NCBI GenBank assembly: GCA_022497155.1
Contig: MU385713.1
Coordinates: forward strand, 310,001 to 374,000
Reading direction: 5' to 3'
Source: Whalleya microplaca
Taxonomy: Eukaryota > Ascomycota > Sordariomycetes > Xylariales > Xylariaceae
Length of the DNA: 64,000 nucleotides
How positions within the stretch are numbered: position 1 is the first letter of the stretch; every line of letters starts with the position of its first letter. Both the position numbers and the translations under genes were made by a program. The notes beneath the pieces were generated by a model that made no database searches, had not been told where the DNA came from, and was given only the letters and a program-made list of their open reading frames with translations. Below are positions 56,262 through 64,000 of the stretch, one piece after another.

Positions 56262-57127
56262 ATGTATGCTATCGTGCCATTAGCTTGTGTTGGGCTTCTT
56301 GTCTCTAGCTCTTCTGCTTCTGCTATACCTTCCCCTAGCCGACTCAATGCTACCTCTATGATCCAGAAACGCGATTTTAACTATCCAAGCATAGGAAATG
56401 GCATAGACGTTAATGATCCAAATCGGGGTGGCAAGCTTTTTCCTCGTCCTGGTGAACCAGTTTCCGGAGCCATGGATAATGCCTACGAGCTAATGTATGT
56501 CGCCGCATCTGTTCCTAACGATGCAATTATCAAGAAGTACTTCAACCTAGAAGACAAACAGCTTGTCATCGACCTCTTCAACCACCTTCTTGGCCCGGAC
56601 AACATGGGTAGCCCTACTATGACTAACGTCGTCATCGTTGCAGGTCCTGATGGCCCTAAGGAATCGGCTCCGGCTGAACTCGATAAGTTTTGGGAACAGC
56701 AACCAAATCTTATCTTGACTGAAGATGTATGGATTTATCCTGACCGTGATGGTATTGAAAATCCTTGTCAAGATTGGGATGATGAAGGCATGACACTAGA
56801 CATGTATCTTCTCGGTAGCATTCTGCTCCATGAGTATATGTAAGTAAAGCATTTACTTCTTACTCTACATTGCTGCTACTCTTCCTATGGCTTACATGAG
56901 TCACCTGTATTAGGCACTGGGACTGGTTCCTTGGAGGCATACACCATGGTGAGATCAAAGACCAAGATAATGGCTACGGCTGGGAAAACGCCCGCTCGCT
57001 TGACAAGTCATTGGCGAAATATAATGCAGACAGCTACGGGTGGTATGCTACTGAACTTTTCTGGGCATCCCATTGTGGAAGGGAGCAGGGGTATGAAGGA
57101 CAAGAGTTAAGATCGAAATGGTTATGA
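56262..57127 (+). CDS. Secreted zincin-type metallopeptidase (M35/aspzincin-like)
   Basis: Two exons (56262-56839 and 56914-57127) encode 263 residues. The 74-nt intron has donor GTAAGT and acceptor TATTAG, and it splits the metal-binding motif: joined, residues 190-194 read HEYMH (HExxH), followed by WDWFLGG. Residues 1-21 are a signal peptide (MYAIVPLACVGLLVSSSSAS). A Lys-Arg site near residue 36 (MIQKRDF) could mark the end of a propeptide. After the zinc motif, KYNADSYGWYATELFW resembles the NADSYxxFA segment of lysine-specific and deuterolysin-type aspzincins. The third zinc ligand (Asp in a GTxD motif) is not clearly present, so membership in M35 is tentative. It probably acts outside the cell on proteins. 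It lies beside transport and redox genes. Confidence 0.85.
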
Positions 57128-57817
57128 GACTGTCAATTTGTTAAAGATCCTACTTAATTAAGTCTGCATAGACGACTTTCTGTTTACTGCCTACCTTGAA
57201 TGTAGTTCTCAAGAAGACAAACATTTTTATTTTCATTTTCATTTTCTTTGGTGCTACCAATGATTTCAAGTCCCCTGATCTCTACATAACTGTCATCTAA
57301 AGATAATCGCTTTTATAATTTTGAAACCCAAGTCTATTACTTCATAGGGTTTATTGATATCACGTGATATTCATAGCCTTATAGGAATCAGGATTTTTTT
57401 TAAATGCCTATTGACAAGGCTTAAACTTGTGGCTATTAGGAAGCTACTATGCTCTGCAAGACTTACCCTCTGCAACAAAGATAACAGCTTCTATGACACT
57501 TACCGTCCCCTGAGATGTTACAACCGTTTTTCTTTTGGGGCTTTCGCGGGTGTGTCGCGAAACAAGGTAGAGAGAGTGCTCTAATTTGGAGGGAGCTCAT
57601 TGTGAGGCCCAAACTTCTGGGCGTAACCATGCAGGTCACCTAGGCGTGAATAAAATTATCACGCAATACATGAACTGTATTCTTTTCTCTATGTATAGAA
57701 TGACTGCGTATTAAGTCCTTAGGGCTTATGTCCCACCATAATGAGCAATGCTACGGCCCAATCTCACATAGGGCAAAGTGTACGAGTCGTCATGTGTTGT
57801 ATCACTGATATCCGATC
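57128..57817. other. Convergent intergenic region
   Basis: 690 bp between the stops of the metallopeptidase gene (+) and the dehydrogenase gene (-). A 76-codon open frame at 57354-57584 (+) has no support. Confidence 0.55.
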
Positions 57818-58849
57818 TTAATGTACAAACTCGGCAACTTTCCACTCACACCAATCAAAACACTCAATAGCTCTCCCTGATCCCCCCTCATCGACTGATT
57901 TCAGTGCTAGGAGAATATCTGCTCTCTGCCCAGGGTGCCATCTTCCATCACAAATCGCGTATCGCCCGGCGGCTGCCCCATTCATAGTAACCGACTCTGA
58001 AAACGCCATCCAGAGATATGTCTCGGCGCCATGTACGGGATCCCGAAGGAGAGGTAAGAACATGTAGTAAATTAGACGTGGAATGTGGCGCCAGACGTTT
58101 GTGATGTAGTTTCCCGGATTGCCTGCTATGTGGACAACCCCTGTGTTACCCTGGCGGCGGACTAATTCGCTGGCCAAGAACCAGTTTGCGGTCTTAGATG
58201 TGGCGTACAACTCATTGTGGTCCTTTATACTCTGAGTATCTTGTAGAAATTCCTTCCGTATGCCGGTATTGGGGCTCATCAGTTCGACAAGAACAGAAGC
58301 GGCCCAGATAACCCGAACACTGCCTTGAGGGCTGTCTTTGGCTGTTCTAATGAGAGTGGGCATAAGAAGCTGCGTAAGTAAGTATGGCCCTAGACAGTTG
58401 ATGCTAAAGTGGTATTCGTGACCTTGACGGGTTAGGGGCGCGTTGCTCCTAGCCCCAGTGCCCGCGTTGTTGACTAGGACATGGAGCCGTCCATCAGGCC
58501 CCTCACGCTCGAGGAAACTCTGTACGGCCGACTTAATAGTTACAAAATCTGTTAGGTCCATTGGGATAAACTCCAAACTTCCTCTCGTCATGTCTTGCCG
58601 CTCTATCCCGCTCCCAGTGTAGTGAGCCTGTATACGGGCAATGGCATCCTCGGCGTGATCTTTTGACCTCGTCAAGATATACACTTTTCCGCCTGCACCA
58701 TACAGGATACGTGGAAGTTCATAACCTAAGCCGGAGGAACCACCTGTCACGATGAAAACCTTGCCGGCCTGGCTGGGTAGGTTGGCTTCAGTCAGTGGGG
58801 CGCCATCACGAGGAGGGAAGAACTGCGTCCAGGTTGCACTGAAAGACAT
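57818..58849 (-). CDS. Short-chain dehydrogenase/reductase (retinol dehydrogenase-like)
   Basis: Single exon, 343 residues. The classical SDR signature is complete: the cofactor glycine motif TGGSSGLG at 35-42, NNAG at 127-130, the catalytic serine at about 185 (VIWAASVLVEL), and YxxxK at 215-219 (YATSK). TRSKDHAEDAI after strand 2 has arginine and lysine at the place that favours NADP(H). The C-terminal part (HIPRLIYYMFLPLLRDPVHG) resembles the membrane-proximal region of retinol dehydrogenase-like fungal SDRs. The substrate is unknown. It lies next to a permease, but the two genes are 1.7 kb apart and no pathway can be inferred. Confidence 0.93.
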   Translation of the reverse strand: MSFSATWTQFFPPRDGAPLTEANLPSQAGKVFIVTGGSSGLGYELPRILYGAGGKVYILTRSKDHAEDAIARIQAHYTGSGIERQDMTRGSLEFIPMDLTDFVTIKSAVQSFLEREGPDGRLHVLVNNAGTGARSNAPLTRQGHEYHFSINCLGPYLLTQLLMPTLIRTAKDSPQGSVRVIWAASVLVELMSPNTGIRKEFLQDTQSIKDHNELYATSKTANWFLASELVRRQGNTGVVHIAGNPGNYITNVWRHIPRLIYYMFLPLLRDPVHGAETYLWMAFSESVTMNGAAAGRYAICDGRWHPGQRADILLALKSVDEGGSGRAIECFDWCEWKVAEFVH

Positions 58850-60578
58850 TACGATGGAAACTTATAATCAGGTACAAGGTGAAGACCAAGGCGAAAATAT
58901 CACTATGTTCAAGAGGCGGAGTTTTCGAATGGCCTCCTTTCTATCGTGTCAAATGTAAAGATCGGTGTGTCAATTCCAAAATATTAGGCGCAAAGGTCCA
59001 AGCGCCTGGTAAGTAAATAATTACTTCAAACATGAGGGTGGCACAGCAGTCTTACCGTCATCACAAGACCACACCACTAAACACCGGCGGAACTAAGCAA
59101 TGAAATCCGAGAAAAGAAGACAGATATGCCACGAGGTGAACGTATGAGGTAGCTAAACAACATCTTTTTGCATGAAAAACTAACTAAAAGATTGTTTTCC
59201 AACCTCTATATACACGAGGCCTAACAAAGAATCCTGACAGATATGTGATGCCTCAAGATCCGGACCCACGAAATGTTCTAGAGTCTAGTGGCTTGGCATC
59301 TGCCAACCCCCTTCCATGCCTGTAACGTTAGACTAACTTGCAAGGCTTTTAACCGTATAACAACCTGGTGGTGACTTTGCACAACTTGGGACGGGAAGAA
59401 GGTCACGAGAGTGAGTTAGAGCTCACGTAGGTAGATCTTTGCTGTAGCCCTATAGAGATGATATATATATATATATGATATGTTCTATTACCCAACAAGC
59501 TAGTACGCGCGCACGGGCCGCGGGAGAGCCTTTATAAGGCTTCCGTCGCGTCGCCGACGCGCGTAAGGGATTCTCCTCCTTACCTCTTTTCCACCTCCCA
59601 AGAGGGGGTGGTTTTTCTGGTCGAAGGTTTTTTATACTACCTCTCCTTAGACTAAAGGTCGCCGATAGCCGGCTACGACAGCGTGTCGGCGTCCTTCGAA
59701 TCAACCCCCTTCAAAAAAGGAATGAATAAACAGTATTTGGGCATAAAGTATAGGCAGCTGTTTCAAGCCCTAGGGATGGCCGGCTACGATAGCGCACCTC
59801 CAGGTCTTACATAGAGGCTTAGCCCCCCCACCCCCCAATATATACGTTCAAACCAAACCTTCTTGCGATACCTGTTGAAGTGAATAGATGGATATATGTG
59901 AGAACAAAACGAGGTCGTGGACTTGATAAAAAAAAAAAAAGGAATTCATAGGTAACTTCAACTTAATGACCTATCAAGGAGCTAGACATTGAAATATCAA
60001 AAACTTCGACGGTTGCAAACAAAATAAATCGCGCTAACCATGGGTGAAAATCCTGGATTCGGTTTCTGGCACAATAGGGGTATTAGTTCTAGTGTCTTGG
60101 GCAAATGGAGCCTGGGCCAATAGATGTTCCGAGAGCCATTTGCTGAGAAGAGATCTCCCGAGCTCATGTAAAGGAGACCGCTTACGGTCCTAATGGATAA
60201 CTACTATGTAAAGTGATCACGGGAGCACCTAATGACGATTGTACACACATTAACTATGATAGATTCTAAGTGTACTTACTATTCGGTAAATATTAAAGGT
60301 ATTATTCAAGACAAAGGGCAAGAGTTGCAAGACGGATGGTAATAGACTGGATCATGGCTCATAGCTAGTCGTTTTAACAACGTCAATCTGTATGGATGGG
60401 TCGCTGAATGTGTCCAGATATTGATTCCTCTGTCAACCTACGATATACAGCGCCAGTGATGTGGTCTGCCCTACATGGACCAATGAGGAGCACTTCCCGC
60501 GTTAAGAATAATAATTAAACCTTCTTCCAAAACGCCACTGAATTGACTGTTCGAACCTCTAAACTACCTAGAAATAAT
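58850..60578. other. Intergenic region holding a GC-rich repeat-like element
   Basis: About 1.7 kb between the dehydrogenase start and the permease stop. The outer parts are AT-rich and featureless. The middle (about 59460-59940) differs in composition and is described separately. Confidence 0.5.
59459..59940. repeat. Possible short mobile element: AT run, GC-rich structured body, poly-A end
   Basis: A TA dinucleotide run (59461-59476) is followed by a GC-rich body. The body contains a perfect palindrome AGCCTT-TAT-AAGGCT (59527-59541) and two near-identical 19-mers, atagccggctacgacagcg (59665-59683) and atggccggctacgatagcg (59776-59794). It ends with a run of 13 A (59928-59940). A change of composition and a terminal A-run fit a short retroposed element, but no internal RNA polymerase III boxes, target-site duplication or coding region could be identified. 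Confidence 0.4.
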
Positions 60579-62620
60579 TTACTTGATCTCAATGACCGGC
60601 CCGGAATAGACTTTCCGCGCCCAGAGAGCATAGTATATAATTGACCAAATGATTGTTGCCCCCACCATGAGAGAACTCATGTTCATAGTCTTAGCTGTGG
60701 GGTTGATAGAAGTAGGCCAAAAGCTGAAGAACAACATAACGAGGAGATAAGCACACCCAAATGCGTTTATAATAGTTCCAAGCGGTTCTGGAATTCGTGT
60801 AGGACCCCATGATAAAGTTTCATGCGAAACGTTAATTAGCTCCGTATTGTCCCGGTTATATGGGCGGATGTGTCCAGTTACACGGCGCCAGAGGAGGAGA
60901 CTATTTCCAATAAGGTACGCGCCATACAAGCCATTGATTGTCAATGAAACAATGTCATTAAACGCTACCGAGGACCCTATATTAACAAGGGCAAGAAGGT
61001 AGGAGATAGTTGTCGTAAGAGCGATTGCAATGATAGGAATTGATGTTCTGCGCTCAATCTAGAGTTACATATTAGTCTTGCAGTCAAGTATGGATTAGGC
61101 GATACAAACTTTACTAATATAGAACCAGCCTGGTAGACCTCTATCGCGTGCAAAGGACCAAGTCATTCGAGAGGCTGAAGCAACTAGAGAAACAGTCGCA
61201 CAGAGGTTCAAGATTACGAGAATTGAGGCCATGGTTTGGGCACCGCGTTCTGATCCCACACCCTGTTCGAATATTGCCATAAAGGGGAATCCGGTGGGGG
61301 ACGCCAAAATGGAATCTACGTCTCCAACACAGAATAATACAGCCACAAGAATTCCAAATCCGAGAGCACCATTCAAAAGGATAGTGAAAACCATTGCTCG
61401 TGGAACGATAACACCTGGGTTCTGAATCTCCTCCGACATCTATGACAAATCATTAGCGAGCTTGAGCCTTGAGAGTGGATCATAGAGGTGTGCTCACATG
61501 TACAGCACCATCTGCGCCTGTTCTTTCTGTCAGACAAGTTATGTTCTGGTAGGGTGTTTGGAAAAAGAAGGACACACCAAGGAAGTTGAACACGGAAGCT
61601 ATCATTCCAAGCATGAAAGACAGGCCTTGTGTATGCCATCCGCCTTCATTCAAAAATACAGTAAAGACTTGCTTAGCACTTCCATGAGGGCTCAAATAGA
61701 CCAATGGCACAAGAATAGCGAAAAACCCAAGAACATGGAGTATCAGGACGAGGCCTTCCACTTTTGGAAGAGCACTGCTTATAACCGTGTTTACAAACAC
61801 CGCGAAGGCGATAGAGGCCCATAGAAGTAATGTTTTCTGCCAAGGCATTGGTTCGTAGCTGGGATTGCCCATCACAGCCACGCCCTGAATGAGGGCGGCG
61901 GCGAGAAAGCCCAGACCTGCGACAGCAGCTTGCCAGCCGATGACGGTCAACCAACCTCATATAACTTAGCCCGAGTCTCTGATATGGATATTAGAAGTGG
62001 ACACACCAATAAGATAACTCAAAAACTTCCGTGACTTGGTTGGTGCTAACATATATACCCAGTGATACTGACCACCCGATGTTGGTGCCCTACACGGAAC
62101 GTTAGTTATGATTGGCTCTTTTGGATTCCCACTCCCAAAGACGATTTTGTACATTGATGCTAGTTCTCCCATACTCGCAAAGACACACAAGGTGCCAATC
62201 CAGACGATGATGTAGCCGTAAATAGCACCTGCGTAGCCGCCATTCTCGAATGACTGCAGAAATAGTCTACGGATATAGTTAGGTTTTATTAAGCAACGTG
62301 CATAGTGACGAAGAGACATACACAAGTTCTCCCTCCCAAGTGTTCATCACCGTACAGCTAAATCCAAGCATAGACATTAAGGCAAAGTTGCGCTACAAAT
62401 ATCAAAAGTTCAACAATCAGCCATGAGTATTAGGGGTAGATGTTCTCACCTTAAGAACAGGCACTTTCCCAAGATGGGAAAGAACTTGATTGTCACGTTC
62501 GACAAGTAACTGTGCACGCCTTACTGCTGTTTCAGTTGGGAGCCGCTCAGTGTTAAGCTCAGTGGATATTGCTTCATTTTCATTGCGCTTAAAAGTTTCC
62601 ATTTCGTAGTCTTTCGGCAT
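60579..62620 (-). CDS. Amino-acid/GABA/choline-type permease (APC superfamily)
   Basis: Seven exons (62620-62450, 62392-62322, 62266-62153, 62089-62007, 61955-61498, 61439-61110, 61058-60579) encode 568 residues. The six introns are 51-63 nt with GT/AG edges, and every junction restores family motifs: VPVLK-RNFALMSMLGFS at TM1, WEGELV-LFLQSFENGG, ELASM-APTSGGQYHWV, SYLIG-WLTVIGWQAA, GAVH-MSEEIQNPGVIVPRA and YISK-IERRTSIPI. Twelve membrane segments are expected. The APTSGGQYHWV and HMSEEIQNP motifs place it with fungal permeases of the Uga4/Hnm1 type, which import GABA, choline or amino acids by proton symport at the plasma membrane. The N-terminus is acidic and polar, as usual. The fourth exon junction matters: the 63-nt intron 62152-62090 is open in frame and can easily be missed. 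Confidence 0.94.
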
Positions 62621-64000
62621 CTTCCCTGTGCTTCTTCGACGTCTGTTTAGGTGGATAAAAAGCTTTAAGAAGTTGTAATTCTATACGTTATTAGTAAGAA
62701 TAGAGATATTGAATATGCGCGGCACAAGGACTATCGGAAAGAGATACAACTCTAGAGGAAGCGTTAGCCTGCGTATCCTTGGACAAAACTTCAGCCCTGG
62801 AATATCTCTCACTTTCTAACTACACATAAATTACATTGTAACATAATGAAGTATGTTATTCGCACGCATATGCAGCGACATCGGTACCTACTGCCAACGT
62901 CCAACGGTCGCGGCAGTCGAAGCCAACCAATCCACATAAGCTTTGTGGCACATCCAAGATTAGCATGTGTGGATTTATGCTTTTCGGATGCTTGCGACGT
63001 CAAAGATAGACAGGCCATGCTACAGGTAGTCACAAATACTCGACAAGGCTAAACGCGTGGAAGTGGTAGTGATTGGGATACTGGATGAACGCATAACATT
63101 GCGACGTAGTCTTGCGCGACCTACTGGATTCGTGACTGGTCCCGAAGATGAATAGGTAACCATGCTTTCCGGTTGGTAACCAACGAACACTAGCTACATG
63201 AACAGCCAGCTTTCTTCACTGCAAGTAGAATGAATCGCCATAGAGATGCATTTGAAGGATTCTCCAATGTCCAAGCCATTCGGCCCGCTTAAAAGTGTGT
63301 TGGTTCACATTACAGCGACGGGGAGGGAAACACAGCATCCAGTGTTACTACAAGTCAGAAAGAATCTCCGCAGTAAGTCCCCAATGCACCTATTATGGCA
63401 GCATGGTGCGCGACTCGTGGGGATTGCCCTACTTTTCCGAGAAAGAATGTGACAATCATCTTTTCGGCTGTCGGCACTAGCATACAGTGGATGGGCACCA
63501 TTCTGCACACGCCGTAGTGAGATTTCAACAAGTGCTCGGTACCTCAGTTGGCTGGCTATTATCCCTGTCACAGTGTCATAAATCAGGAGTCATATTGTGC
63601 ATGAAGGCCATAATGCGGGAATCAGTTCGATTAGGGTGCAACACAGCAACATAACATACAAGATGGGGGTTTATCCATTGTATCCCATTCCAATCAATGG
63701 TAGGTCGAGTCAAGCTTTCGCCAACACCTTACCCCCACACTTTGCTAGATCACTGGAACCAATAATCTTACAAGATACATCGCGGCTCATTTATGTATAT
63801 GATAGGTATTGCAAATACGTACTAAACGAAGTGAAAGCTCAAAAGTCAGCATTATCATTAGAAGAGGAAAAAAGGCTAAGCTTGACTGGAAACTTTGTAC
63901 CTTGGTTCGACTAAGTTATTTCTTACTATTTACCTCCAGCGCTGACGACCGTGTAACCCCCCAAGTCCTGACTTGCTTAATGAGTTTTGCTTCGCTAGAG
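62621..64000. other. Upstream region of the permease gene and right end of the window
   Basis: About 1.4 kb. The left part is the permease promoter and 5' leader. One open frame near the right end is listed separately with low confidence. Nothing else is supported. Confidence 0.45.
63597..63914 (+). CDS. Open reading frame of uncertain status
   Basis: 105 codons. The last 60 residues are protein-like and helical (LPPHFARSLEPIILQDTSRL and then YDRYCKYVLNEVKAQKSAL), ending LTGNFVPWFD. The first 35 residues look less so, and a GTAGGT splice donor-like sequence lies inside the frame near 63700, so the true exon may begin elsewhere. No domain is recognised. It may be the end of an unrecognised gene, a fragment, or chance. 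Confidence 0.22.
   Translation: MHEGHNAGISSIRVQHSNITYKMGVYPLYPIPINGRSSQAFANTLPPHFARSLEPIILQDTSRLIYVYDRYCKYVLNEVKAQKSALSLEEEKRLSLTGNFVPWFD

Noticed and set aside
56000..62640. Idea that the metallopeptidase, dehydrogenase and permease form a metabolic gene cluster
   Set aside because: There is no core biosynthetic enzyme or regulator, spacing is wide (0.7-1.7 kb), and the three functions have no evident common substrate.

Overview
The window reads as chromosomal DNA of a filamentous ascomycete (Pezizomycotina). I lean towards Sordariomycetes, but the class is an inference from gene content, not a demonstration. The reasons are: many short introns (about 51-77 nt, one of 211 nt) with GTRAGT-like donors and CTAAC/CTGAC branch points; fungus-restricted families (a NIS1-type small secreted protein, a DUF1996 secreted protein, a Pth11-like rhodopsin-fold receptor, an Mmc1-like mitochondrial protein, an EF-hand MscS channel); and compact genes separated by long gene-free stretches. 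I saw no rRNA gene, intact tRNA, CRISPR array, bacterial operon or intact transposon.

Layout. 0.2-2.8 kb: EF-hand mechanosensitive channel (-). 2.8-8.7 kb: long gene-free stretch. 8.75-9.84 kb: Pth11/rhodopsin-like membrane protein (+). 12.5-17.3 kb: giant Q/S/P-rich protein with an N-terminal WW-like domain (+). 17.8-19.9 kb: Mmc1-like mitochondrial protein (-), divergent from the E2 enzyme ubc7 (20.3-20.8 kb, +). 21.1-21.6 kb: NIS1-like secreted protein (-). 24.4-24.6 kb: small two-TM protein (-). 27.1-28.8 kb: MFS sugar transporter (-). 30.5-33.3 kb: auxilin-type J-protein (-). 33.3-37.8 kb: second long gene-free stretch. 37.8-39.7 kb: DUF1996 secreted protein (+). 40.8-43.9 kb: single-pass membrane protein with a long Ser/Pro-rich tail (+). 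44.8-45.8 kb: pICln/Lot5-domain protein (-), divergent from a small coiled-coil protein (46.3-46.9 kb, +). 47.9-48.4 kb: basic protein whose two exons do not join in frame (-). 49.2-50.2 kb: GH18 protein without signal peptide (-). 51.3-51.8 kb: stand-alone RNase H (-). 53.1-54.2 kb: decayed Hsp70-like gene (-). 54.7-55.4 kb: protein of unknown function (-). 56.3-57.1 kb: secreted zincin-type metallopeptidase (+). 57.8-58.8 kb: short-chain dehydrogenase (-). 60.6-62.6 kb: seven-exon amino-acid/GABA-type permease (-).

Function. The window mixes housekeeping genes (ubc7, auxilin, pICln, mechanosensitive channel, Mmc1-like) with genes for contact with the environment (NIS1-like protein, DUF1996 protein, metallopeptidase, GH18, sugar and amino-acid transporters, Pth11-like receptor). 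The right half beyond about 48 kb is the more accessory part: it holds a pseudogene, a GC-rich repeat-like element with a poly-A end, and transport and secretion genes. I do not see a biosynthetic gene cluster.

Splice sites were placed by eye from donor, branch and acceptor motifs, reading frame, and continuity of recognised protein motifs. No transcript or database search was available.
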